In this document: positions 10,801 to 21,319 of the stretch, in pieces
Numbering within the stretch: the stretch's first letter is position 1
How the letters are laid out: each line of letters opens with the position of its first letter
NCBI GenBank assembly: GCA_963082875.1
Contig: OY720099.1
Coordinates: forward strand, 7,192,001-7,256,000
Direction: 5' to 3'
Length of the DNA stretch: 64,000 bases
Source: Corella eumyota
Taxonomy: Eukaryota > Chordata > Ascidiacea > Phlebobranchia > Corellidae
The notes under the pieces: generated by a model
Database searches by the model: none
Told to the model about the DNA's origin: nothing
What the model saw: only the letters and a program-made list of their open reading frames with translations
Position numbers and translations under genes: made by a program

Positions 10801-13800
10801 TGTTCAGATACTCGGTTTTTACCAAACCAGAAATCTGAATTTTGTGAAATTTCGACACCTGATTTATTACCATGCCTAGCCCCTGTTACATTCTCTAACA
10901 ACAATCCTGTCTTATGTAGTGATGCACTTACCAAGTCTCCAGTTATGTTAGAAAATGATTGTAACGAAGATAATGAAGGCACTGATATGACAGCACTTGT
11001 TCAAAGTGTGATTGGCGCAGTCACTGAAACGTACACCGAAGATATTAAATATAATTCCACACCTGGTCCAACTGTTGATTTTGAAAAAAAAGAGATAAAC
11101 AACAACACAATTGCTTACCAGCCTGCTGTAGACCATCAAACACAGCTAAAATCTGTTAATGATCTTCACCAAACTACGGAATCTGTAACGTTTACAAGCA
11201 AACTAGGTAGCTCTAGTTATGACCATGATTACGATGCTACAAGTGCCGCGCTACTGGCAGATTGTGTCACGGAAAATGATGCATGGAAAACATCGTTGCG
11301 TATTGGCAATGTGTGGCAAGCTATATCTGGGATAAGACCTGTGGATATTGTGTACAGTGAAAAACAAAATGACGCCGATGAAAGCTCTGTATTACAACCA
11401 TCTTCTTTAACACATTTTAGGTAAGTTGTCATTTTTTACTTACCATACAATTATTTGTTTATTTATTATTAAGTCAGTTATAAAATATATTAATTCTATA
11501 ACAAAGGTGTTACATATAAATATATATATATTTATTATAACTTTGTGTCAGGAAACATAATAAAGTTAAGGGAACTGGTTATATATTAACATTACAAACA
11601 AATTAAACAAACTTTACAATATACAAACAAATTAAACAAACTTGCAATGAAAGTTTTTTCGATATTTTATTTAATAGGTTTTAAAAGTGCTTTGAAATAG
11701 AAGGCCATATAACTTTCACATATTTAATTACCTTTGTCACAACACAAAGGCAATAAAATTTCTTGTCAATTTTATTGTTATTTTCTGAGAACTAATAATA
11801 AATATGCCAGGCACTGACAGATGGTTCTAAACTGTTGTTGCAATCAATTTTATTTCCCCCCTAAATATTTATGACAAAGTATTAAATCCACAAAATTAAA
11901 TATGCTCTTTGAATACTTGAATTATGTTTTCACATATATAATTTTAATTTTTTTCTTTTAGACCAATTTCCATGACTGACCCCTTAGATAGTGAGACTAC
12001 AACATCCAATTCCAGTTATCAGGAATGTTATTTATCTGATGTTCATGGTAATTATATTTTTATTATTATCAAAAAAAAATTTATTTTCAAAGTTTTGTTA
12101 TTTAAAAATACTAGTCAATAGCCCGCCCCACCATCAATATTTTAATTGCTGTAAAATGGTCACAACTCTTAACTGATATTTGCGTGCGATAAATTTATGT
12201 GCACTACAATCAACTGATTTTTTTTATTTTGTATGCTTATAAATGAGCATATGTATTCCTTACTCATTGATGTAAATTATAACAATTTATGTTTTCTGTA
12301 GCTGAAGAAAATAAAACTACTACTGAAGATTACATTGAGTTTAGTGTTTCCACTTCTCCGCAGAAAAGATCTTTTAAAGATTATTGTCACGGCTGTCCTG
12401 GGTGCGATGTCAAAATAAGAGGAATCGAAATGGGTCAGTTGTTTTTTTATTAACTATTTAGATCAAGTCAAGAAAAGTTATATTTCTGTAATAAATCTTT
12501 TTTAATATTTATTTATTCTTGATGTAAGGTTGACTTTATGACCTAAACATTGAGTGATATCAGTTACCCTGACCCAGTCTAAGGTTGCCTTCGGCAGTTT
12601 GGGATATTATCACCTTTAAAAGCCAGATAATTAAACTGCTGATTAAGTGTTGGCTCAGCAGGAGTTTCTACAGTTTAGGCCACCTAACTTAAGTGACACC
12701 ACAGCATGGAAGCAATGGAAATCAAACCCAGGACCTCATGTAATAAAGCCAAGTGTTTTAACCACTACACCATGTATCTTTAAAAAAATTAACCATATTA
12801 TGTAAAGTGGGTACCTAACTACTCACAGTTTTAGTTTTTATTACTAAATAATTTATTTTTTATATCGACGCAAATACTTTTAAATATTTTTAAAACTAGC
12901 GACACAAATACAAGCTACTACTTCTCGAAAAGTAGAAAAGTCTTTTTCAGTTATTTGGTTGCAGGTATGATTATATTAATATTAGACAGCTTTAAATAAA
13001 CATAAAATAAGTTTTTATGTTTGCTTTATTTAGTACAATGTAAGAGTAGTTTTACTCGGTAGTTTTTTGGGACAAATAGGGCTCAAATTTTTGTGTTAAT
13101 TTTATAGTTTAGATTTAGATTAAGAGCTGTTTATACAAAAACTGAGAAAATTAAGTTTAAGTAAAAAGGTATACGTAAAATATTTCATAGACAACCTTAA
13201 ATGGCTGAAGATTTTGTTACAAAAGGCCTAATGTCAGTTTAGGTTTTGTAATCATCCTAATCTAAGTGAAACAAGGCTATGGATATAGTATAAAAGATAG
13301 ACGAACATTTTTTGTTTACATTAAAACAATTACAAATTAGTTAAATACTTCCTGTTATGGTTAATCACATCCTTTAATTTGTATTAATTCTGGTGGTGTT
13401 AATTTTTTTTAATGTAAATATTGGGTTGTATAAATATAATGTTATATTTTCAGACTTTTTTTAATTTTTTTTACATCTGATTTTAAAATTCAACTTTTAG
13501 GCTAATCAGGAAATTATATTTAAAGCGTTTTAGTTATCCTTCTAACAGGATGACTGATTTCCTGATTTGTTTAACCTATCCTGTTTTTGTTTCATTGTTT
13601 TTAAATAAAGTGTTCCCATAAAAGTTTACACGTTCCTGAAAATATATTTTAATCGTTTTTTATTTGTATTTTTTTTTTAAATTTGTTGAATTTCATAATT
13701 ACAAAATATTTATGTGAAATTTTATTTTAGAAATAGGGAACTTGTTATACGGCAACTCTTCTTTCTCTGACATTTATCCGAGTTGTCACAAATTTCGGCC

Positions 13801-13909
13801 GAAATTCCGCAAACTCGGTGAGGACAAATGCCTTCAAACAACATTCGAAAAAATGCTAGACAAGGACAATTGTAATAGCCCAAGTCCAGCCAAGGCAAAT
13901 TCGCGCTAA
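7865..13909 (+). CDS. KIAA0232: KIAA0232 homologue (DUF4603 family)
   Basis: Seven exons with matching phases: 7865-8055, 8333-8523, 8984-9137, 9273-11420, 11962-12047, 12302-12433 and 13731-13909, giving 1,026 codons (human about 1,395). The N-terminus contains IQSWLSAELELCGIDAMIYT, matching the conserved human block QTWLGQELEKCGIDAMIYTR. The second exon gives NNIESLIEELYLKLN (human GIETLVEELCSRL) and the third YNDAFPLL (human YYEAFPPL). A large central exon carries W-containing acidic motifs such as WLWCPSPSLWEDELP and SRLETIYQSRK, and the THFRPIS block spans the exon 4-5 junction. The function is unknown. The protein looks mostly disordered, with short conserved motifs. Intron 2 carries a minisatellite and intron 6 a SINE. 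The 3' region is unusual (Pumilio-like sites and a hairpin). Confidence 0.85.
8605..8830 (+). repeat. Degenerate minisatellite in KIAA0232 intron 2
   Basis: About seven diverged copies of a roughly 33-base unit of the type cttgccaattttctcttgta + ctttgtggtt follow each other. The copies keep one frame open, which creates a spurious hydrophobic tail after the real second exon. It lies wholly in the intron after the donor at 8524. Confidence 0.8.
12509..12779 (-). mobile_element. tRNA-derived SINE, near full length
   Basis: On the minus strand it reads a tRNA-like head (tggtgtagtggtt A-box and a degenerate B-box), the shared body (tgctgagccaacacttaatc) and an AT-rich tail ending near cttcttgatgtaaggttgac in plus-strand terms. 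It sits in KIAA0232 intron 6. It resembles the Ciona Cics SINE family by memory. Confidence 0.8.
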
Positions 13910-15600
13910 AAATTAAGCGCTGTATTATATATTTTGTACATAGTTTGTAATATGATTTCTTTTGTGTTTTTTTTTTGAACGAAATCATATTACAAAGCAT
14001 TTCTTTGTAACTTGGTTTCTTTACTTAAGGGATTGAGTTACAATTTAGATATCTTACTCATTTATCATACCCATGTGTATGTATACAACTCAGCAGCCGG
14101 CGCTTGGTATTTGTAAAAAATTGTTGCTGGCTGCCTCATTTTCTGTACATAGTATTTATGTTTGTTAAAAAAAAAGAAGAAAAAAATGTTTCACTGTTCA
14201 TAGAGTTATTTTTCCATTTATTTTTGTATATAGTTTAATTGAATTGCATGCTGAGTAGTAATAGAATGCAATGAACCTTGACTTATAGGTGTTCATATCA
14301 TTTTTTCTAAAACAAAAAGTTTAAATTTTAATCTTTGAAACCACAAGAAAAAATTTAATCTAAATATATTTGGCACAAGCATTTATTAGGTAAAACTTGG
14401 TGGTACTCTTTTTATTTAAAAAAGGGCAAAATTTGTTAATAACTATTTCACACACTTGAAATCCTCATAACACATAGCTTCATCACTTATGCAATTAAGT
14501 AGCTTCTTGCATGCATTGTACATAGTCGTTAGGAACAGAATTGTAAATAGTTTAATTTATTGTATATAGCTTATCTTACATTTAGCCTGTTACAGTCTGT
14601 TGTTGTAAATGCGGCAAGTACTTATTTTGGCTTTATTTTATTTCTAAATTGGATTTTTGGTATTAGTTAAATTTAAAAAAAAAAATTATTTTATTAATGC
14701 TAAATTGCTTTTGAATTTAATGAAAATTAACTTTGGAAAAATTGGCTTTTAACAAAATTGATTTCATAAAAAAAAAATTTTTTTACAATATACTATTTTA
14801 TCTACAATAAACTGACATTGTGGATAACTTTCATTGTATATAAACTTTAAAAATTGTTTTTTGTTTTATTTTAAAATTTAAAATTTGGCGTGAAATTATA
14901 AAGCATGAAATGTGTTGTTAGGATATTATGTTAAAAATGACCGGTGGTATTATTCCAATTTAAAAGTTTAATGTTTTGGAGCTTAAATCCTAAATTTTAA
15001 GCTGCCTAAGTCTAAAAAAAGTTTAAAATGTTGTAAACGATAAAATTGCTTGTCCTAAATCGTTTGCGAAATTGTTTAAATTGTTGTGGTTTGATTGATT
15101 TTTGGCTTATTATGTATTTTTTTTAATTTGTAAAAAACTTTGTATTCTGATCTTTTTAAAATGTTTAAGTGAAACATAAAATATTCTACTAAATTTTAAA
15201 ACAAATTAATAAGAAATACTTGATGTAATAATTAATATCAATTAGTTGACTATCAAATTGGCAAAAAATTAGCATTTAAAATTGGTAAATGAAATGTTTT
15301 TGGAACTTTTACAACTTGTATCCCTAAATATATTTTGTTGTTATTCTGTTTATTGCATTGATATGATGCAGAGAAAACAACTATTACTTCTTATTCAGCT
15401 ATATATTAAAAATGTAAACTTCTACTTGCGGAAAAATAAAAAATTTATTAATCTTTAAATGAAAAATGTTTATAAATATAATTAATGTTTTAAAGTGATG
15501 TGCCTTGCTGAATTAAATGAAATGTATCACCTAAAAATAAAACTATCAGCAATGTAAAATATTTGTTTTTTTGAGTAAAATTTTTTTGTTTTCAGTAGGT
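13910..15600 (+). other. Probable long 3' UTR of KIAA0232
   Basis: No further coding frame is visible. Seven TGTANATA (Pumilio/PUF-type) octamers lie at 13935, 14144, 14225, 14517, 14542, 14561 and 14835; six of the seven read TGTANATAG. A 16-bp perfect hairpin lies at 13944-13996. Several AATAAA-type signals occur late in the region (for example near 15434 and 15536), so the transcript end is not certain. The UTR assignment is inferred from position and lack of other genes. Confidence 0.5.
13944..13996 (+). promoter_or_regulatory. 16-bp perfect stem-loop in KIAA0232 3' region
   Basis: TTTGTAATATGATTTC at 13944-13959 is exactly complementary to GAAATCATATTACAAA at 13981-13996, leaving a 21-base U-rich loop. 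It starts 2 bases after the first Pumilio-like site and 35 bases after the stop codon. It could be an RNA regulatory hairpin. It is short for a miRNA precursor. Confidence 0.6.
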
Positions 15601-16095
15601 AGTAAGATTATGCCAATGTGCTACCCACAGTTATGTAGGAGGTTATTTACCAACTATTGTGTACAACAATATCGTTTTAAACTTAAAGTGGTGAATTTAT
15701 TTACAAATATGGACAAAGAACTTATTACTATATTTGACATTATTTAATAACTGCATTTTATTCGGTTGTTATTTATCTTACTTACACACCAAGTATAATT
15801 TGATCACACACCAATGCTGGTTTTTAACGTTTTTTTGAACATAATGCATTTTCTTGTCTTATATACACATGCTACTTTTATTATCGTCACCTTGTCTCTC
15901 AGAAGACATGAAAATGCGTTGACAGTGACAGGTTACATTGCACAGCACTCTTAAGCCCTAACGTTGCAACAATTTATGCGCAAATGGATATTGCAGATAC
16001 GAAGCTAGTGTTAACTTGACCTTCTAGCTATATAAATTAATGCCAAAAAGACATTAAAGTTTCATTTAGTTAGATCCGTGTAACGGTTGAACATC
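15601..16095 (+). promoter_or_regulatory. Upstream region with TATA box for the 16096 gene
   Basis: TATATAAA at 16029-16036 lies 60 bases before the ATG at 16096, at a normal distance for a TATA-driven start near 16060. No acceptor-like pyrimidine tract ending in AG precedes the ATG, unlike several neighbours. The gene therefore probably has its own promoter and a conventional 5' end. Confidence 0.5.
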
Positions 16096-17083
16096 ATGTC
16101 GCAGGCAAGAAATATGAATACCGGCGAATTTATAGAGCCAGGTAAATAACATTTTATTAAGCCTTAAGATAATTTATTAACACGTTTTACTTATCTTAGG
16201 CAGTGCCTATTACTTTAAAGGCTGGTCAAAGAAAGCCCCAAATCTATATGGTGAAGTTAAATTACCAGGACAAGGTATGGAAAAATGTATTTGTAAAGTG
16301 GAGGCCTATACGCTAAATAATAAGAGTTCATTTGTTAACAGTTATATATAAATGTAAATAAAAAGTTTTACAATTTCCCTTCTAGATTCATACAAGGATT
16401 GGATTAAAAACTTTAAGCAGTTCGAAGAGGAGCGACCAGCGTCTTCTAATTCCGGATCTCTTAATGAGGATGTTGCACTTGCATGTCACGTGGGACAAGC
16501 AAGAGAATTGCAAAAGAAAAAGGCGCAAAAAATTGCTGTCGCATGCACTGAAAAAAATAACAAAGCAGCTTTAATGTTCCAAGTACTACTTCTTGTTTTA
16601 ATATTTTTTTAATTTAAGTAGTATAAAATAACCACAAAATAACTGTTTTCTGCTTTGTAGAGACGCTACGAGAGAGCAGAAAAATATGCCTTGGTCAGCG
16701 AACCCACTTCAAATTTACCCGAACCAGTAAACGAGCGAGATGGAATACCAAGCGAGAGCTCTTGCTTTCAATCAAGTAAAAATCAAGAGGTACAAGAAGA
16801 AGTTATAGTTCCGGTCAAAGAAGATGGGCTTGGTGACAATACTGCGCATGTACCAACAAGTCTACATCCCGAATTACCAAAGGAATTATCGTTTTTCAAT
16901 ATTGGCCCCAAAAGAAAAAGTGATTGTTGTCCAAAACCGTGGATGTTTACATCACAGCCACTTCCACCAGCACCAAAATTTAAAGACCTAAATCGAAAAC
17001 CCCGTGGATTTTCAGGCTCTTACGTTTCTCCGTACGGTAATTATGGAACTATTGAAGAAATCTACGAAACAGAAGATTTGTAA
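16096..17083 (+). CDS. Unrecognised protein of 246 residues
   Basis: Four exons with matching phases: 16096-16141, 16200-16274, 16386-16582 and 16661-17083. The protein starts MSQARNMNTGEFIEPGSAYY and continues FKGWSKKAPNLYGEVKLPG. A Lys/Ala-rich helix at about residues 70-120 (ARELQKKKAQKIAVAC, RRYERAEKYAL) is followed by an acidic, Pro-rich disordered region. It ends with PKPWMFTSQPLPPAPKF and an aromatic GSYVSPYGNYGTIEEIYETE tail. No signal peptide, membrane helix or catalytic motif is visible. I do not recognise the family, and lineage restriction is possible. The exon structure is supported by open frames and canonical splice sites. The gene sits head-to-tail with CBLL1, 313 bases upstream of its ATG, and has its own TATA box. 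An AATAAA at about 17163 probably ends it. Confidence 0.75.
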
Positions 17084-17396
17084 AGACTTTTTCCAAATTT
17101 TTTTTTGAGTTAAATGTTTATGCTTTGCAATGTTTATATTGACGTTGTTTTGCAAAAAAAAAAATAAACATGTGAAAAAAAATAAAACGTGTTGAAATAT
17201 TGTAAAATTAAAAAATTAATATAAACACAGTTAAATAAATATTCTTATTTTTTACAGAACGTGACACAAATTCGTCACAAGTCCTGTTTACTTTAGAATA
17301 CTAAACAAAATCAGAAAATTGTTTTTGTTATTTTGCATTTCCAGTTAATTGCAGAATTACCAATAAAGTAGGTTCAGAATAAATAAAGAATAAATA
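17084..17396 (+). other. Intergenic region upstream of CBLL1
   Basis: It holds poly(A)-signal-like AATAAA runs near 17163 for the upstream gene and two acceptor-like sites (AG at 17256-17257 after a T-rich tract, and AG at 17343-17344) ahead of the CBLL1 ATG. Either could receive a spliced leader. Confidence 0.4.
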
Positions 17397-19238
17397 ATGG
17401 ACAATTCAAACTTACCCCATAAAAAGCGCAGACATAAAGGTAGCTACGATTACCAACAGCCTAGGTATAAAAAGCATTCAAGAGACGAATCGGGAAGAAA
17501 CTGGAAAACAGGTAAGTTGTTTTTAACGTTATTTTATTTACCTATAAAGTTATTTACTAATTTAACTATGTTTGGTTTAAATTTCGTTCAGATAATTATA
17601 GATCTGAAGATTCAAGATATCATGGCCGCCATCAAAATCAATTTCGGGATTCCAACAAACATTGGGACATTGAAGTATTTAATATTTGATTTTTTTATAT
17701 ATATTGATTTATCCTCGATGTGGAAAGGTTGATGAGTAACATCAGTTACCTTGACCAAGTCCTAGGTAGCTTAGTGCCTTACTCAAGGCGAAACAGCATG
17801 AGATCACTGGGGATTGAACGCACAACCTCATGTGTGGTGTAACAAGTGTTCTTACCACTACACCACTCTGCTGGTTTATAGCTCCTTACTTAGAGATGCA
17901 TAAGAGCAGTGGAAATCGAACACAGGATCTCATGTAGTGAATTCAAGTGTTCTATCCACTACACAACGCTGCTGGTTAGTGATGTCCTGATTGCCGTTTT
18001 ACGATCGAAATCGGCTCATAATCCTAAAATGTAATTCCGATCACGATCCGAATACGCGACTGAACAATTAACTTTATTGTCACCTAATTACAAAAAAAAT
18101 TGACCCTGTATGTTAAACACTTTGTAGAATTAACAAATTAATTATGGCGTTACTATATTTTTAAAAAGTTTATCTATGTGGTTAAGGCATGTAAAGTGGG
18201 TGTTTATTTGTGACGCAAAATTAAGTGTTACGTAATTACCGATCTGCCGATTTTGGACCTTAATTGGGTGATCGAAAAATACCTTCAAAAATTAGCAATT
18301 TGCGATCACCATTTTGATCGGCACATCACTACTCCCAGTTTAATATATAGTTTAAATTTTATTTTCCTAACTTAAAATTACAATCTTTAGTAGCACTTGA
18401 ATGGTATTTGTTTTTTTTCTATAGATTCACTTGATCGGACGAAAGTCCAAAGACACAATGATTCATGTTTGTGAAACCTGTTCCTTACCAATTAAAAGTT
18501 ATGGAAGAATGGTAAAATTCTTATGATAAATAAATTCCTATTCCTTTTAATATAGGTTAAACCTTTATAATTTGAATTTTTAGATTCCATGCAAGCATGT
18601 GTTTTGTTTTTCCTGTGCTAAGAAAACAGACAACAACTGTCCAAGGTAGTTATACTGGCAGCGTGGTGATGTGGTCAAACATAAATATTTTTTTGTTAAT
18701 TTTCTGCAGGTGTAAAGATGCTGTCCACAGAATAGAGCAATGTCCTTTGGGCAGCGTTTATTTATGCTCAGTTGCAAATGGTTGCAAACGAACATATTTA
18801 TCAAATCGTGACTTACAAGCTCACATTAATCATAGACACAGCAAACACGTGGCACCACCGCCACCAGTCTTGCCACTCGTTATGCCACCTCAGGGTGTAA
18901 ATGTGCCACCTCCACCAATAACAGTGCCACCACCTACACTGATACCCAATCCGGCCAACCCATTTATGTTGGTGTCAGCTACTCGAAGTGCCACGACACA
19001 TGGGCCACCAAATGTTGTCATGCCGCCAGTGACAAGTGACACATTAGGTGTGCGTCCGAGCAGTAACTTAATAACTATTCAGATTCAAGATCCACAAAAT
19101 ATAAATGTTCCCCCTCAGAATTTAAACTTTCCACCCCCACCCCCTCCTGGAAAACCTCGAAATTATGTTTCTCAGCAACAAACAGGTTTCACAACAACTA
19201 TACAGAGCAACATGCCACCTCAATCAATGAGATTTTAA
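17397..19238 (+). CDS. CBLL1: E3 ubiquitin ligase Hakai (CBLL1)
   Basis: Five exons with matching phases: 17397-17511, 17592-17674, 18425-18511, 18584-18645 and 18710-19238, giving 291 residues. A basic N-terminus leads to IHLIGRK, then a RING finger split across exons 3-5 ([28 protein letters not shown] and the [12 protein letters not shown] segment). The Hakai-specific pY-binding/zinc region follows with [20 protein letters not shown] and HINHRHSKH. The C-terminus is Pro-rich ([16 protein letters not shown]). Known family role: a ligase for phosphorylated E-cadherin and a subunit of the m6A-methyltransferase-associated complex. The human protein is longer (about 491 aa), the difference being in the disordered tail. 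Intron 2 contains a SINE with two heads and a hAT-like short element. The gene converges on PPIL1. Confidence 0.93.
17700..17976 (-). mobile_element. SINE with two tRNA-like heads
   Basis: On the minus strand two successive tRNA-like heads are visible (B-box-like cgatttccac near 17918 and ggttcaatcc-type near 17818, plus-strand coordinates), followed by a shortened body and the ttccacatcgaggataaat end. It starts about 25 bases after the exon 2 donor of CBLL1. It is either a dimer or one copy inserted into another. Confidence 0.7.
17977..18331. mobile_element. Short hAT-like non-autonomous element (355 bp)
   Basis: The left end TAGTGATGTCCTGATT and the reverse complement of the right end, TAGTGATGTGCCGATC, are imperfect inverted repeats. 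Both ends continue into related sequence containing GATCG motifs. The flanking octamers ctgctggt and ctcccagt match at 5 of 8 positions, weak support for an 8-bp target duplication. There is no coding capacity. It abuts the head of the neighbouring SINE in CBLL1 intron 2. Confidence 0.6.
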
Positions 19239-19547
19239 TAACTGTGTTATTATTAAAGGTCTTTTGAATTCATATCTATTCTGGGTTAAAAAACTTGCAG
19301 TAAAATCAATTTTGTACCAAATACAAGTTTTGTTTTACAGTAAATTATCACATTACTCCATAATGTATGTTGTGGTTTTTATTATTTTACATCAAAATCT
19401 AGTAATTGCAATGATTTTTCACTAAAAATAAGTATATAAAAACAGATGTTCATTTTATAGCAGCCATGAGTTGTTGTAGGATTCAATTTCCAATCAACCA
19501 TCTAATAAAGTCCAAGATTTATCTAATTCAAAAATAAATCAAATTTT
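19239..19547. other. Convergent 3' interval of CBLL1 and PPIL1
   Basis: These 309 bases hold the 3' UTRs of two converging genes. No repeat or additional frame was seen. The interval is short enough for the two transcripts to overlap. Confidence 0.5.
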
Positions 19548-20485
19548 TCAATAACTGTCTGTTTTTTCTCTATTAGCATCCAAGCAGTAAGCTTGATGAA
19601 TAACTACATCCTGAACAGGTCTATCTTGTGCTGTTGTTTCGACCATTCCCATCATTTTAACTACTTTCAAGCCTTTGTTGATACGACCAAATATTGCGTG
19701 TTTACCTAAAATTTAAATTGCTTTTATAGACCAAGTTACAGATAACAATTTTTATCATTATACACACTAAATTTTATGCTTTTTTTGTACTTATTGTTTT
19801 TTATTTATCCCTTTAAACAAAATATTTTGGATTGTTTTTCTTACCATCAAGCCATGGTGTTGGGGCTAAACTTATAAAGAATTGACTTCCATTTGTGTCA
19901 GGACCCGAGTTTGCCATAGACAAAATTCCTGCTCCAGTGTGTTTTAAATCCCGGTGAATTTCATCCGCGAATTGAGGTCCATATATGGAAGCACCTCCCC
20001 GTCCTAAAAAAAATTATTACCAAGTTTCCACAAAATAAAATTGTTTGCAAGCTTTGCTTTCTTTGGGTTAATTTTACCTGTTCCAGTAGGGTCGCCTCCT
20101 TGAATCATAAAATCTTGAATAATTCGATGAAATTTCGTTTTACCATAATAACCTCTTCGGCACAGCTCTGCAAAGTTGCGACAAGTTTTTGGAGCATGTT
20201 TCCAGTATAATTCAATTTCTAACAATCCCATTCTGTGATAAAATAGATAAAAATATTTAAGCTTTTTTTTGTTTGTACTTAACATTTTTTTCACCCAAAT
20301 ACTGGTGAAAAATTAATTTTACGATAACTAAAGCATACATATTTTAAAATAACGAAACAGCAGAGTTACTGAGTATTCAACAAAAAACAAAATGATTTAC
20401 AGACCGAAAAACTTATAATAAAAACTTACGACGTTTGTAAAACTACATTTGGAGGCTTCCAAGAGGAAGGTGGAATTCCAGACAT
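19548..20485 (-). CDS. PPIL1: Peptidyl-prolyl isomerase-like 1 (cyclophilin)
   Basis: Four exons with matching phases: 20485-20430, 20232-20078, 20003-19845 and 19705-19548, giving 175 residues (human 166). The frame [31 protein letters not shown]-like, [39 protein letters not shown] and [13 protein letters not shown] follows human PPIL1 almost throughout. The catalytic Arg of the FHRII motif, the FMIQGGD loop, the GSQFF active-site segment and the WLDGKHAIFG block are all present. Known family role: a cyclophilin of the activated spliceosome, bound to SNW1/SKIP. The C-terminus is about nine residues longer than human ([12 protein letters not shown]). Confidence 0.96.
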
Positions 20486-21319
20486 TGATTTGTTTGTGGT
20501 TTAATTAGTAATAACTAGTTTTCATTAGTTAATACGATTCTTTATGTAATAAATTTTAATTTTGGATTACAACTTAATCCACTTGACGAGAATATATTTT
20601 CGGATCGTATGGATTGATTGACGGATAGAAGGATCGAATGGGTCGGATGTGTTAATGGGTAATCTGAATAGGTGAGGGTTAGGGTAAGGGTTTAATTCAT
20701 GAAACTTCTTTGTTTAATTAAATATCCGTCAAATATGCATTTGAATTATGTAATATCTATTTAATATATATTTGATTCAGTTAATAAAACTTGATCCATT
20801 AATCCGTTCGATCCGTTGATCCGTCAAATATATATTTTCGTCAGGTAGATTAAGTCCGATTCTTAATTTTGCCTTGCCGCGTAGGGGATTTCCCCCGATC
20901 ATAATAGTTACAAATTTGCGACAAACTTTTTTACGCCTTTTATGTAATTAAAAAAAATGCATTTTACAAAAATTAATAACAGTTAAAAAAATTTAATTGT
21001 ATAGTGTTTTTTATTTAGTATATAAAGGTTGCAAAGATTTAACATGTGTCACAGTGCCACCCTTTAAAATTTGTCAGCATATTTTTTCTTTATGACATTG
21101 CAGTAAGTTGTTTACGGAAATATAAACACGTGCAAAGTAATACAAAAACTTGATTCATAGCAACATAGAGATTTAAAATAATTATAAGCACGTTTAAAAA
21201 TGCTTATATTTTTACTATTGCTACTTTATTAAAGTTACAACTTTCATTTTACTAAAGAGGTATATTTTGTTTATTTCTTTTTAGTCAAGTTTGGTACATT
21301 CGAGCATAAGTTTAAAAAC
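20486..21319. other. Intergenic region PPIL1-HSD17B10
   Basis: This interval separates the divergent PPIL1 and HSD17B10 genes. It holds an inverted-repeat element (20574-20853), an AT-rich stretch and a strong acceptor-like tract ending at 21284, 35 bases before the HSD17B10 ATG. No other frame was seen. Confidence 0.5.
20574..20853. mobile_element. Short inverted-repeat element (about 280 bp) with telomere-like core
   Basis: The left end TTAATCCACTTGACGAGAAT and the reverse complement of the right end, TTAATCTACCTGACGAAAAT, form inverted repeats that continue for about 50 bases with GGATCG motifs. Both outer ends read TTAA, compatible with a TTAA or TTA target. The middle contains gggttagggtaaggg, a telomere-like run. 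There is no coding capacity. It is probably a MITE. Confidence 0.65.

Noticed and set aside
12900-12964. Possible 65-base exon in KIAA0232 with canonical ends
   Set aside because: Including it shifts the phase and gives an immediate stop in the last exon, while skipping it joins exon 6 to exon 7 in frame. At most it is a poison exon.
13722-14000. 92-codon minus-strand frame over the last KIAA0232 exon
   Set aside because: It is a shadow of the conserved coding exon and the hairpin region.
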